64,000 nt of DNA from Nocardia niwae NBRC 108934 = DSM 45340 (GTDB lineage Bacteria; Actinomycetota; Actinomycetes; Mycobacteriales; Mycobacteriaceae), in assembly GCF_001613465.1 (NCBI RefSeq), contig NZ_BDCK01000029.1, positions 1 through 64,000 on the forward strand, in the 5' to 3' direction. Within the stretch, counting starts at the first letter, position 1, and each line of letters starts with the position of its first letter. The notes beneath the pieces were generated by a model. It did no database searches and was not told the DNA's origin. It saw only the letters and a program-made list of their open reading frames with translations. This document shows positions 35,843 to 44,967 of the stretch, piece after piece. The translations under genes and the position numbers were made by a program.

Positions 35843-37978
35843 TCATTCGACCACGGCCTTGATCCGGTTCAGCGTCTCGCGCATTCCCTCGACGTTGGTC
35901 TTGCCGCGCGTCCACCCGGCCAGCGACCAGTACAGCCGCAATACCGGGTTGCTGTGCAGCTGGAACGACTCGGTGACGTCGGTGCCGCCGTCCACCGGTT
36001 CGAAGACATAGCGCCACGTGTTGATCGGCATGCCACGCGGACCGAGCACGGTGAACGCGAATTCGCGGCCGGGCTCGCAGGCGACGATGCGGCACACCGT
36101 CGCGTACTTCAGCCCCCAGCCGTTGCGGTTGACGTGACCACGGAACTTCACGCCGACCGCCGGGCCCGTTGCGCCGCCGAGCCACTCCGCGGCGAACGTC
36201 TCCGGACTGAACCGCCCGGTGTTCTCGATGTCACTGACCAGCGCCCAGATCTCGTCGGCGGGCGCGGCCATCCGGACCGTCACGCTGTCATGCATGCGCC
36301 GAACGCTAGCAGGCGGGCCTGCCGTCGCTTCCGGGCCGGATCGGGCGGCCGCCAGGCGCGCCACCCAGCCGTCCACGTCCGGCAGCCACCCGCCGGGTGG
36401 CAGCACCCAGCACGCGGCGAGCAGGTCGTGGCCGAAATGCGCGAGCGCCGCGTGCTCGGGCCAGTACCGGCGGGTCCACTCCGGGTCGTCGGCCGCCGAG
36501 TCGATACCGCTGCGGACCACGCCGACCAGCTCGAATTGCAGATGCTGGACGAGCATCCACGCCACGGCGTCCATCGGCTTGCGCCGCAGGCGGTCGAGCA
36601 GGACGCGCGCGCCCGCACGCACCCGGTGCTCCATCCAGTGGAAGGTGCGACGGTGCCCGCGGGGCGCGACGCCGTAGAGCGCGAGCACGGCGACGGCGAC
36701 ACCGAGCACGGTCTCCCACAACCGATCACGGAGCACGGGTCCGACCGGCCCGCCCGTGGTGGTGACCCCACCCGCGATCAGCGCCACCGGCGTGATGAAG
36801 ACGACGGCCAGCGCGTAGTTGCGCGGCACGAACAGCTCGATGCAGAACTGCAACGCGGCAACCAGCGCGATAAGCGCGTAGCCGGTCGGGCCGACCTGGT
36901 AGATGAGCGCGAACAGGCCGAGTCCCGCGATGGTGCCGACGAACCGGTGGATGGCCCGCACCTGCCCACGCACGCGATCGGGACCGGTTTGCAGCACGAT
37001 CAGGGCACTGAGCACCGCCCAGTGCGGACGGTCGAGGCCGAGCAGCGCACTCAGCGCGCCCGCGCCCAGACAGCCCGCGGCGACCCGCAGCGCGCTGATC
37101 GCCGCGTGCGAGGAGAACGACAGCGAACGCAGCAGCCGGAAGCCGACACCCGGACGGGCGAACGAGACCAGAGGATCGACCAGCAGATCGTCGGTGTCGT
37201 CGTCGGGAGCATGGCCGGCGAGCCTGCGGCGCGCGGCCTGCAAGGTAGCCAGCAACTCGGCTTCTCGCGGGTCGGAGGGCAGACCCGCGTCGTAGACCGC
37301 GGCCCACGCGTCCGCCATCGCGGCGCCTGCCCGGTGGCGCAGGTCGATGGCGGGCGTCCCCGCCTCCCGGGCCGCGACGTAGGCGTCGACCGCGCGGACC
37401 GCCGCCTCGACCGCCGTCCGCTCCGGTTTGCGGCGATCACGTAGCACTCCGGCCATCGACACGACGAGCGCCGCGCCGACACCGCAGGCCGTACAGAACA
37501 CCAGCGTGAGCACCGCCGTCCCCGCCTCGGCCGCCTTCATCGCGCCCGCGCAGACCAGCGCGAAGAACAGCGCGCCCGGCGGACCGAGCCGCAGCGCGTC
37601 GATGACGAACACGGCCACGACCGCGATAGCCGAGACCACGACGACCATGAGCAGCGACGACCCGAAGCCCGCGTCCAGCAGGCCGCCGATCAGCGCGCCG
37701 GCACCGCAGGCGGCCAGCAGGGCCGATCCGGCCGCGAGGACGACTCTGCCGCGGACCCGGTACGGCCGGCCCTCGCCGTAGAGCACGGCGAAGGCGCCGA
37801 ACATGACGAATACGGCCGCGTCCGGATGGCCGAGGCCGGTGATGATCGCGGCCGGGACGGCGAACGCCAGCGCGGCGCGCAACGCCACGCTCCACCGTCG
37901 TCCGGCGGGTGTCAGGGCGAACAACAGCGAGCCCACCCGGCCCTTCGGTGGCACCGGATCCGGGTATGTCGCCGCCAC
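35843..37978 (-). CDS. FUSC-family membrane protein fused to a SRPBCC (polyketide cyclase-like) domain
   Basis: One open frame of 711 residues. Residues 1 to about 550 are a FUSC/aromatic-acid-exporter-type membrane protein with two hydrophobic blocks (about 30-170 and 300-425) and two soluble stretches (WSVALRAALAFAVPAAIITG; DRPHWAVLSALIVLQTGPD). From about 562 (internal ATG at 36295) comes a 150-residue SRPBCC helix-grip domain: VTVRMAAPADEIWALVSDIE, GRFSPETFAAEWLGGATGP and TWRYVFEPVDGGTDVTESF. FUSC proteins export small acids; SRPBCC domains bind hydrophobic ligands. The GTG at 37978 follows AAAGGA. It could be a true fusion or two genes that lost a stop. Confidence 0.8.
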   Translation of the reverse strand: MAATYPDPVPPKGRVGSLLFALTPAGRRWSVALRAALAFAVPAAIITGLGHPDAAVFVMFGAFAVLYGEGRPYRVRGRVVLAAGSALLAACGAGALIGGLLDAGFGSSLLMVVVVSAIAVVAVFVIDALRLGPPGALFFALVCAGAMKAAEAGTAVLTLVFCTACGVGAALVVSMAGVLRDRRKPERTAVEAAVRAVDAYVAAREAGTPAIDLRHRAGAAMADAWAAVYDAGLPSDPREAELLATLQAARRRLAGHAPDDDTDDLLVDPLVSFARPGVGFRLLRSLSFSSHAAISALRVAAGCLGAGALSALLGLDRPHWAVLSALIVLQTGPDRVRGQVRAIHRFVGTIAGLGLFALIYQVGPTGYALIALVAALQFCIELFVPRNYALAVVFITPVALIAGGVTTTGGPVGPVLRDRLWETVLGVAVAVLALYGVAPRGHRRTFHWMEHRVRAGARVLLDRLRRKPMDAVAWMLVQHLQFELVGVVRSGIDSAADDPEWTRRYWPEHAALAHFGHDLLAACWVLPPGGWLPDVDGWVARLAAARSGPEATAGPPASVRRMHDSVTVRMAAPADEIWALVSDIENTGRFSPETFAAEWLGGATGPAVGVKFRGHVNRNGWGLKYATVCRIVACEPGREFAFTVLGPRGMPINTWRYVFEPVDGGTDVTESFQLHSNPVLRLYWSLAGWTRGKTNVEGMRETLNRIKAVVE

Positions 37979-38033
37979 CTGCTGTCCTTTCTGGTCTGGA
38001 CGAACTGCCTGGTGCACACATTAGATTCGGGAC

Positions 38034-39452
38034 ATGACCGCCGACGCTCATATTCCGCTACCCACGCGCGTCCACGCCTTCGGCGACGACGCGCTCGGTG
38101 ACCACGACGCCGTCGCCCTGGCCGCGCTGGTGCGCGAGGGTGTGGTCGCGCCACAGGAACTCGCCGCCGCCGCGGTGGCGCGCGCCGATCGGGTCGAGGA
38201 ACTGGCGGCCGTCGCCTACCCGAGCTACGCCGAACCGCTGCTGCCCACCGAACGGACCGGCGCCTTCTACGGCGTGCCCAGTTTCGTGAAGGACAACACG
38301 GACGTGGCGGGCATGCCGACCAATCAGGGCACGGCCGCCTTCCACGCGCGGCCCGCCCGCGCGCACAGCGGCTACACCCGGCAGTTCCTCAGCACCGGCC
38401 TCACCGTCCTCGGCAAGAGCGCCATGCCCGAATTCGGCTTCAATGCCAGCAGCGAGACGCCGCACCTCGCGCCCACCCGCAATCCATGGCACACCGGCTA
38501 TTCCGTGGGCGGTTCGTCGGGCGGAGCCGCCGCGCTGGTGGCTTCGGGTGTCGTCCCGATCGCGCACGGCAACGACGGCGGCGGATCGATCCGGATTCCA
38601 GCGGCGTGCGCCGGGCTGGTCGGCCTGAAGCCGACGCGTGGACGACACGTGGTGTCCGGGCTGGCGCGCACGCTGCCGGTCGACATCGTCAGCGAGGGCG
38701 TGCTGACCAGGACGGTGCGCGACACGGCGGCGTACACCGCGGCGGCCGAACGCTATTGGCGCAATCCCGCGCTGCCGCCGATCGGCCGCGTCGACGGTCC
38801 GCCGAACAGGCGGATGCGGATCGCCCTGGTGCTCGACAACCTCGCGGGGCCGGTGCCCGCCGGTCCGACCCGGGAGGCCGTCGAGAGCGTCGCCCGCACG
38901 CTCGAGGCCTGCGGCCACGCGGTCGAGCCGGTGCCGTTGCCGTTCGACGCCACGATCGAGCGCGCATTCCTACACTACTGGGGCCTGCTCGCGGCCGCGA
39001 TCACCACGACCGGACGGTTCCTCGACCGCCGGTTCGACGCGCGCCGCGTGGACGATCTCACCGTGGGTCTTCGCGCCTTCTTCTTGCGGCGCGCCTTGCA
39101 CGCCCCGCTCACGCTCCACCGGCTGCGCGCGGCGGCGGCCACGTATGAACAGGCGCTGGGACCTTTCGACGCGGTGCTGCTGCCCACGCTCGGTCACACC
39201 ACGCCGCGGCTGGGCCATCTCAGCCCCACCGTGCCGTTCGACGAACTGCTCGACCGGTTGCGCGCCTACGTCTGCTTCACGCCGATCAACAACATCACCG
39301 GGACGCCCGCCATCACAGTTCCGGCGGGCCTGACCGACACCGGGCTGCCCATCGGTGTCCAGTTCGCCGCCACCCGCGGCAACGAGCGCCCACTACTGGA
39401 GCTGGCCTATCTGGTCGAGTCCGAACGGCCCTTCCCCCGCGTCGATCATTGA
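38034..39452 (+). CDS. Amidase (amidase-signature family)
   Basis: A 472-residue amidase with the Ser-cisSer-Lys catalytic set: Lys in PSFVKDNTDV, the Gly/Ser-rich block YSVGGSSGGAAALVASG and the nucleophile Ser in NDGGGSIRIPAACAGLVGLK. It hydrolyses a carboxamide whose identity cannot be told. The start is 55 bases from the divergent FUSC-SRPBCC gene, and its last 60 bases overlap the end of the convergent CDF transporter gene. Confidence 0.9.
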   Translation: MTADAHIPLPTRVHAFGDDALGDHDAVALAALVREGVVAPQELAAAAVARADRVEELAAVAYPSYAEPLLPTERTGAFYGVPSFVKDNTDVAGMPTNQGTAAFHARPARAHSGYTRQFLSTGLTVLGKSAMPEFGFNASSETPHLAPTRNPWHTGYSVGGSSGGAAALVASGVVPIAHGNDGGGSIRIPAACAGLVGLKPTRGRHVVSGLARTLPVDIVSEGVLTRTVRDTAAYTAAAERYWRNPALPPIGRVDGPPNRRMRIALVLDNLAGPVPAGPTREAVESVARTLEACGHAVEPVPLPFDATIERAFLHYWGLLAAAITTTGRFLDRRFDARRVDDLTVGLRAFFLRRALHAPLTLHRLRAAAATYEQALGPFDAVLLPTLGHTTPRLGHLSPTVPFDELLDRLRAYVCFTPINNITGTPAITVPAGLTDTGLPIGVQFAATRGNERPLLELAYLVESERPFPRVDH

Positions 39453-40448
39453 CCCCGCGGACGACGGGCGGTCGCGGTGCACCGGGCCGTGGGCGTCGTC
39501 GCAGTGGTCCTCCAGCACCGGCAGCAGGCGTTGGGCGTCCGCCGCAGCCGAGGAGGCGACGGCGTGGGTGTGGTCGACCTGCAAGGTGGTGTGGGTGATG
39601 CCGTAGTCGTGATCGAGCAGATGCTCGATCCGCTGACGCAGGCCGTGGCAGTCGGCGCCCGCGCGGACCAGCACATGCGCCGACAAAGCGATGTCACCGG
39701 AGGTGATCTGCCAGACGTGCAGGTCGTGCACCTCGTCGACGCCCTCGATGTCGACCAGCCCGCGCCCGAGCGCGTCCGGGTCGACCCCGGCGGGCGCCGC
39801 CTCCAGGAAGATCCGCCCCGATTCGCGCACCAGCCCGAGCCCCGCCTTGACCATCAGCGCGACGACGATCAGCGTGGCGATCGCGTCCGCCCTGGCGAAG
39901 CCGGTGGTCAGCACGACGAGCCCGGCCACGGCGGTGGCGATGAAGCCGTACAGGTCGTTGAGCACGTGCTGGAACGCGCCCTCGACATTGAGGCTGGAGC
40001 GGTTGGCCTTGCTGATCGCCCAGGTGGCGGCGATGTTGACCGCCACACCGGCCAGCGCGGTGGCCAGCACGAGCCCGCCGGTCACCTCCGGCGGCTCCAG
40101 CAGGCGGCGCACGGCCTCGTAGGCGAGCCAGCCCGCCAGCACGAGCAGCGTGACGCCGTTGGCCTGCGCCGAGAGGATCTCGGCGCGCTTGTAACCGTAG
40201 GTGTACTTGCCGTTCGCGGGCCGGGCAGCGAGCCGGATCGCGATGAGCGCCAGCACAATGGACGCGGCGTCGGTGAGCATGTGCGCCGCGTCCGACAGCA
40301 GCGCCAGCGAGTTGGCCAGCACGCCGATCACGACCTCGATCGACATGAAGCCGACGATGAGCGCCAGCGCGATGGTCAGCCAGCGGCGGTCGGCGCCACC
40401 GGACAACCCGTGCCCGTGCCCGTGCGCATGCCCGTGTTCGTGTCCCAT
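39393..40448 (-). CDS. Cation diffusion facilitator (CzcD/ZitB-like metal exporter)
   Basis: A 351-residue exporter with a His-rich start (GHEHGHAHGHGHG), six membrane helices, the metal-site helix SDAAHMLTDAASIVLALIA (His-x3-Asp) and a second one in LNDLYGFIATAVAGL, and a cytoplasmic C-terminal domain. It would export zinc, cobalt or cadmium in exchange for protons. The last 20 residues overlap the amidase gene end. An AT-rich palindrome lies about 28 bases before its start. The ATG at 40448 is chosen because it gives the usual His-rich N-terminus. Confidence 0.92.
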   Translation of the reverse strand: MGHEHGHAHGHGHGLSGGADRRWLTIALALIVGFMSIEVVIGVLANSLALLSDAAHMLTDAASIVLALIAIRLAARPANGKYTYGYKRAEILSAQANGVTLLVLAGWLAYEAVRRLLEPPEVTGGLVLATALAGVAVNIAATWAISKANRSSLNVEGAFQHVLNDLYGFIATAVAGLVVLTTGFARADAIATLIVVALMVKAGLGLVRESGRIFLEAAPAGVDPDALGRGLVDIEGVDEVHDLHVWQITSGDIALSAHVLVRAGADCHGLRQRIEHLLDHDYGITHTTLQVDHTHAVASSAAADAQRLLPVLEDHCDDAHGPVHRDRPSSAGSMIDAGEGPFGLDQIGQLQ

Positions 40449-40475
40449 CGACCGGCCCTTTCCAGCTATCAAATG

Positions 40476-40485
40476 TATGCGCATA
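40476..40485. promoter_or_regulatory. Possible metal-sensor site before the CDF gene
   Basis: TATGCGCATA is a perfect palindrome in an AT-rich stretch (40470-40498) upstream of the exporter gene. ArsR/SmtB-type sensors bind AT-rich palindromes at such genes, but no sensor gene is visible here. Confidence 0.35.
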
Positions 40486-40581
40486 TCTGCATCTGTTCCG
40501 TCAGCTTAACCCACCCGGCGCGGCGGGCGACAGAGCAGCACAGTGAGCTGGATCACGTACACCCCGGTCCGGCGGTCCAGG

Positions 40582-40950
40582 TCAGCCGACCAGGGCATGT
40601 ACCGCCGCATAGGTCGCCACGGTGGCGACCAGCCCTGCGACGACACTGACGACCACGTTCATCGCCGCGAAGAAATAGGCGCCACGCTCGGCCAGCCGCA
40701 CGGTTTCGTACGCGAAGGTGCTGTAGGTGGTCAGAGCTCCGCAGAATCCGGTGCCGAGCAGCACGAACAGCGGCGAGGACAGCGCCGACCCGGCGCCACT
40801 GAGTGCACCGAGCACCAGACAGCCGATCAGGTTGACCAGGAACGTGCCCCAGGGGAACAAGCTGTCGCGGCGATTCTGCACCGCCCGATCGATCAGATAC
40901 CGCAGCGGCGCGCCGATCGCCCCGCCGACGAGGACCAGCAGCAGGATCAT
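40582..40950 (-). CDS. crcB: Fluoride channel subunit FluC/CrcB (second)
   Basis: A 122-residue membrane protein with four helices and the family motif GTGFCGALTTYSTFAYE and FLVNLIGCLVLG. It starts at the ATG overlapping the stop of the upstream paralogue (ATGA). FluC works as an antiparallel dual-topology dimer; paired genes like these probably encode the two halves of a heterodimer with fixed orientations. It exports fluoride. Confidence 0.92.
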   Translation of the reverse strand: MILLLVLVGGAIGAPLRYLIDRAVQNRRDSLFPWGTFLVNLIGCLVLGALSGAGSALSSPLFVLLGTGFCGALTTYSTFAYETVRLAERGAYFFAAMNVVVSVVAGLVATVATYAAVHALVG

Positions 40951-41441
40951 CGCGATTCCTTCCGCGCGCGTCGCAGGCGCTCGTAGCCCGCCCTGGTGAG
41001 CCACATGGCGGCGAGTGCGGCCGAGAGAGCGCAGATCAGGGTGCCCGCCAGATAGACGGCCGCGACGACGATCGTGCCCGGCGCCAGCAGCTGGCGAACC
41101 TCGTTGGCGTAGGTGGAGAAGGTCGTGAACCCACCCAGGACGCCGACCCCGAGGAAGGGCCGCAGCAACCGATGAGCAGCCCAGATCTCGGTCACCGCGA
41201 CCATGAGCACGCCGATCGCGAAGCAGCCCGCGACATTGGTGAGGAAAGTGGCGAGCGGGAAGTGCCCGGGGCGGGCGGGCAATCCCTGGGCGAGTCCGTA
41301 GCGCGCGAGTGCGCCGAGGGCGCCGCCGAGGGCGACGACCGCCGCGGCCGAGCCGTGAACACGCCAGAAATCCCGCCGTCGAGCGCGGCCACGCGCGCGT
41401 TCGGCGGTGTCTATCGGCTCCTCGGTCAGTTCACCGGCCAC
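40947..41441 (-). CDS. crcB: Fluoride channel subunit FluC/CrcB (first)
   Basis: A 164-residue FluC homologue with a basic 35-residue N-terminal extension, the motif GVGVLGGFTTFSTYANE and FLTNVAGCFAIG. Its stop overlaps the ATG of the second fluC gene. The extension's arginines (RARGRARRRDFW) would favour an N-inside orientation under the positive-inside rule. I looked for a fluoride riboswitch in the leader and did not see a convincing one. Confidence 0.92.
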   Translation of the reverse strand: MAGELTEEPIDTAERARGRARRRDFWRVHGSAAAVVALGGALGALARYGLAQGLPARPGHFPLATFLTNVAGCFAIGVLMVAVTEIWAAHRLLRPFLGVGVLGGFTTFSTYANEVRQLLAPGTIVVAAVYLAGTLICALSAALAAMWLTRAGYERLRRARKESR

Positions 41442-41501
41442 GGCAGATCTCTTACCCGAACCGTCCGCGCCGGCCCGCGGCGGGTCACCGCGCCGCCGCG
41501 C

Positions 41502-41951
41502 TCACCGGTCCCCGGCCTCGCCGTCGCCGTCGTGCGCGACGAGAACCGAGCAGCCGACGTGCCGTGCGGCCTTCTCCGCGGTGCTGCCGATGAATCGGCC
41601 CCAGATGCCGGAATGCCCGCTGCGCCCGAGCACCAGCAGGTCGGCCTGGTGATCGGCGGCGGCAGTGGCCAGTTCGCGCGCCGCCTGACCCGCGCGGAGC
41701 TCGGCCCGCACCGCGATGCCGCGCTGTTCGGCGGTCTCGGCGGCGGTGGTGAGCCAGCGGCGGCAGGCCTGTTCCCCGATCGAGCGTTCGTCCTCGATCT
41801 CGCCGACCACCGGACCGTAGTGCGGCAGATACTCTTCGACCGCGACGACCGTGAGCGTGGCGTGGTGCACCGTCGCCAAGTCGAGCGCCATCGTCAACGC
41901 GGCCCGCGCGCCGGCCGAGTCGTCGTAGCCCACCACGATCCGCTGGAACAC
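41502..41951 (-). CDS. Universal stress protein (UspA family)
   Basis: A 149-residue single-domain Usp. IVVGYDDSAGARAAL opens the fold, and GRSGHSGIWGRFIGSTAEKA carries the ATP-binding G-2x-G-9x-G(S/T) motif near residue 113. Its role is stress survival or nucleotide sensing. I use the GTG at 41951, which gives the normal family start (VFQRIVVGYD); GGAGAG lies just before it, closer than ideal. Upstream in-frame codons reach 42059 but overlap the next gene. Confidence 0.88.
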   Translation of the reverse strand: MFQRIVVGYDDSAGARAALTMALDLATVHHATLTVVAVEEYLPHYGPVVGEIEDERSIGEQACRRWLTTAAETAEQRGIAVRAELRAGQAARELATAAADHQADLLVLGRSGHSGIWGRFIGSTAEKAARHVGCSVLVAHDGDGEAGDR

Positions 41952-42009
41952 CTCTCCATTGTGAGCCCTCGAATGGGCCGGAGCCAGTGCTCTGGCAACC
42001 CTGCGGCAA

Positions 42010-43361
42010 TCAGGCAGGCGCCGCAGCATGATCCACCGCGAGCACTTCGGCCGCCGCACGCTCGCCCGAGCGGATCGCCCCTTCGATGTAGCCGGACCAC
42101 TCGGTGGCGGTTTCGCTTCCGGCCCAGTGGATCGCGCCGACCGGGTGACGCAGAGCCGACCCGAGGGTGGTCAAGACGCCCGGCGGGAAGAACGAGTTGT
42201 AGCCGCCGCGGGCGTATGGATCATCGGCCCAGACCTTTTCGTGCCACTCGACCGGCTCCTTGGCGACGTGCCCGAAGGCGCGCACGAGCGAACCGACGAT
42301 CATGGCGCGGCGCTCGGCGGGAGGAAGCGCGGCCAGGCGTTGCGCCGCCCGGCCCGGCACCAGCGCGCCGAGCACACCAGGACCGCCGGGACGGGTGGCG
42401 TCGAAGGTGACCGGCACCGGATCGTGCAGGTTCAGCGACTGGCCGGTGAGCAGGTCGTCGCGCCAGAACGGCCGCTCGTAGACCGCGAACGCCTTCAGCA
42501 CCGAGCCCATCGGCATGCGCTGGGTCAACTGGTCGCGCGCGGCCGGCAGCGGCGGGTCGTAGGCGATGCGTCCGGCGAGGGTGGCGGCACGGCCACGATC
42601 ACGTGTCCGGCGTGCACGGCGCCGGCGTCCCCGCTCACCCGCACACCGTCCGCGCCCTGCCGGATTTCCGTGACCGGCGCACCGAGGCGCACCGCGCCCC
42701 CCAACTCGGCGGCGACGGCCAGCGCGGGCCCGTCGGCGCCGTCGACGAACAGGCGGGTCACGGTCTCGGCGGTGATCCCGGCCTCGACCCCGCCCGCCGA
42801 GCGGATCGTGGTCAGCAGACCGAGCATCGAGATACTGCCGACGTCGACGCACAGCTCCTCGCCGATCATCACCTCCGCGAGGTTCCGCGCGCGCCGTTCG
42901 GGCACGTTGCGGCGCAACCAGGTCGCCGCGGTCATCGCGTCCAGCCGGTCCGCGCCCGGCGTCGTCCACGGGCGCGCGAGGTCGATGCGGGCGGCCATCC
43001 GTTCCAGCCGCCACATCGCCTGGACGAGCACGAGCAGGACGAACGTCGGCAGCGGCGGGCGAGCGCCGCTGAACGGCCGCCGGACCACTCCCTCGACCAG
43101 CAGGTCGGCCCCCTCGGGCGGTGCGAAGGTCGCGGCGCGGTACTGCTCGGCCAGCGCGGCGAAACGCGTGTGCGCGCCCGAGATCCACTGTCCACCGAGG
43201 TCGACGGCCCAGCCGTCGCCGACCCGCGCGGTCTGGGTGCGACCGCCCACCCGATCGCTCGCCTCCAGAACGACGACCTCCCGGCCCGCCGCTCGCAGCG
43301 TCCGCGCCGCGCTCAGCCCGGCATATCCCGCACCGACGACCACGACGTCCGTACGGTCCAT
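42010..43361 (-). pseudogene. Flavin monoamine oxidase gene with a one-base frameshift
   Basis: Two frames together make a full amine oxidase of about 450 residues. The first (from ATG 43361 behind GGGAGG) has the FAD site VVVVGAGYAGLSAAR, VVLEASDRVGGRT and DLGGQWISGAHT, and runs to AGHVIVAVPP. There the reading must shift at about 42583 to continue as TLAGRIAYDPPLPAARDQLT, then VYERPFWRDD and the C-terminal FAD contact IHWAGSETATEWSGYIEGA. The gap of 1352 bases is one short of a multiple of three. It is either an inactivated gene or an assembly error. Without the shift only about 270 residues are made, lacking the substrate half. Confidence 0.82.
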
Positions 43362-43465
43362 GGTGGCCTCCCGTCGCCGCACCGTAACTCGACAACCACT
43401 GTTGATCACCCGTGGCCGATCCGCAACCGACGGGGAGATCCGGCGCGCGCCAGCGCACCCGGCGG

Positions 43466-44047
43466 CTAGCGCGGCAGCGTGGCGAGGGCGGCGACGGCGG
43501 CCTCCTGCAGGATCGTGGTCACCGAACGCGGCGGCGCCGCGACACGTCCACGCACCCATTGCCTGCAGTACTCCTGTGCCGGTCCGACACAGATCGCGTG
43601 GGCCAGCGGATAGCCCTCGCCGCCGGGGTCCGCGGCGCCGAGCAGCTCTCGGTACCGGCGCGCGAGCGCACCGAAGAAGTCCCGATTGTGTTGTGCCAGT
43701 TGCGGCTGCGCGGCCAGGGCCACCTCGTCCGGCAGCGTGGCGAACAGGAATCGGGCCAGGTCGCGATGATCTTCCACCCAGCCGAGATGAGCCGCCAGCA
43801 TCGCGCGGATCGCCTGCTCGGCAGTGGCGCCGGGCGCGTCGAGGCGCTCCAGCACCGTCCGCTGATAGCCGAGCATCCCGGAAACGTAGACCGCGGCCGC
43901 CAATTCGGCTTTCGAGCCGAACGCGTGGAACATGCTGCCGCTGGAGAGGCCGAGCCGATCGCGCACACCTGCCATCGTGAACGACGGATAACCCTTGGCC
44001 AGTAGCTGTCGCGTCGCTTCGGCCAGGATCCGCTCGCGGGTGCGCAC
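43466..44047 (-). CDS. TetR-family transcriptional regulator
   Basis: A 193-residue regulator with its helix-turn-helix at about 20-50 (FTMAGVRDRLGLSSGSMFHA). It starts at a GTG six bases after the crotonase stop, so it is the second gene of a two-gene operon and has no clear ribosome site of its own. It probably represses this operon through the large palindrome at 44750. Confidence 0.87.
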   Translation of the reverse strand: MRTRERILAEATRQLLAKGYPSFTMAGVRDRLGLSSGSMFHAFGSKAELAAAVYVSGMLGYQRTVLERLDAPGATAEQAIRAMLAAHLGWVEDHRDLARFLFATLPDEVALAAQPQLAQHNRDFFGALARRYRELLGAADPGGEGYPLAHAICVGPAQEYCRQWVRGRVAAPPRSVTTILQEAAVAALATLPR

Positions 44048-44053
44048 GATCGG

Positions 44054-44740
44054 CTACGCGCCGAACTCGGCGTCGATGCCGGAACGGACCGCGGCGAGCG
44101 CCGCCGCGCGCACCCGCAGTTTCGTCCCGGTGTGCGCGGCGAAGTCGATGGCGGTCAACCGGTGCGCTTCAGCCGTCGCGCGCGCGTGCAAGTCGTCCGC
44201 GTCGGCGGCGATCACGTCGAGGAAGCCCAGTTCCCTGGCTTCCTCGGGTCCGACCAGGATTCCGGTGTTCGCGGCCCGGTCGAACCCGGGCGCGGTGAGG
44301 CGGTGGCGCGCCACCTCCACGCCGTAGTGCGGAATGGTCAGCCCGATCGCGACCTCGTTGAGGCCCAGTTTGAAATCCCCCGTGACGCCGAAGCGGACGT
44401 CCGCGGCCAGCAGCGTGAACGCGCCCTGCGCGATGGCGTGCCCCGGGCAGGCCGCCACGACCGGGTAGGGAAAGCCGAGCAGCCGGTGGACCAGATTGCC
44501 GCCCGCCCGCAGTGTGCGGCGGATGTCATCGACGGAACGGGAGAACGTCGCCAGGTCGTAGCCGGCGGAGAACATGCGCGAACGCCCGGTCAACAGGACG
44601 ACCGCCCGGTCGGCTTCGGCCCGGTCCAGGGCGCCCGCGATGGCGCCGATCATGTTCTCGGACATGACATTGGCCTTGCCGTCGTCCAGCGTGATCGTGG
44701 CGATCCCGCCGTCGAGCCGATAGGTGACGAGTTCGGTCAT
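44054..44740 (-). CDS. Enoyl-CoA hydratase/isomerase (crotonase) family protein
   Basis: A 228-residue crotonase-fold protein. GRSRMFSAGYDLATFSR and CPGHAIAQGAFTLLAADVRFG form the CoA site and oxyanion hole, and LNEVAIGLTIPHYG holds a candidate acidic residue. It is shorter than usual and could be a hydratase, isomerase or thioesterase-like member. The ATG at 44740 follows AGAGGAGG; the GTG three bases earlier is less likely. Operon with the TetR gene. Confidence 0.87.
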   Translation of the reverse strand: MTELVTYRLDGGIATITLDDGKANVMSENMIGAIAGALDRAEADRAVVLLTGRSRMFSAGYDLATFSRSVDDIRRTLRAGGNLVHRLLGFPYPVVAACPGHAIAQGAFTLLAADVRFGVTGDFKLGLNEVAIGLTIPHYGVEVARHRLTAPGFDRAANTGILVGPEEARELGFLDVIAADADDLHARATAEAHRLTAIDFAAHTGTKLRVRAAALAAVRSGIDAEFGA

Positions 44741-44749
44741 CACAGCCTC

Positions 44750-44770
44750 CTCTAGAGCAAGGCTCTAGAG
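44750..44770. promoter_or_regulatory. Palindromic operator before the crotonase/TetR operon
   Basis: CTCTAGAGC-AAG-GCTCTAGAG has perfect nine-base arms around three bases, 10 bases upstream of the crotonase start and overlapping its likely ribosome site (AGAGGAGG). Binding would block transcription at its start. Confidence 0.82.
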
Positions 44771-44967
44771 TACCACTCCAATGGCTCGGCAGCTAACACC
44801 GGGCCGCCGAATCCGGCGCCCGTCGCGGACAAGGTGTCGATGTGGCAACGACACGAAACGGCGGACCCGGATCGCCCGATACGGGAAGCACACGATGCTG
44901 CCGAAAAAGCCTGGCGCGTCCGGGCTTCGGACTAGCCTCGGGAACAGGCTCAGGTGAAGGAAGCGAC

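Noticed and set aside
41442..41501. Fluoride riboswitch upstream of the fluC pair
   Set aside because: I could not find the conserved pseudoknot sequence by eye; a covariance search would be needed to settle it.
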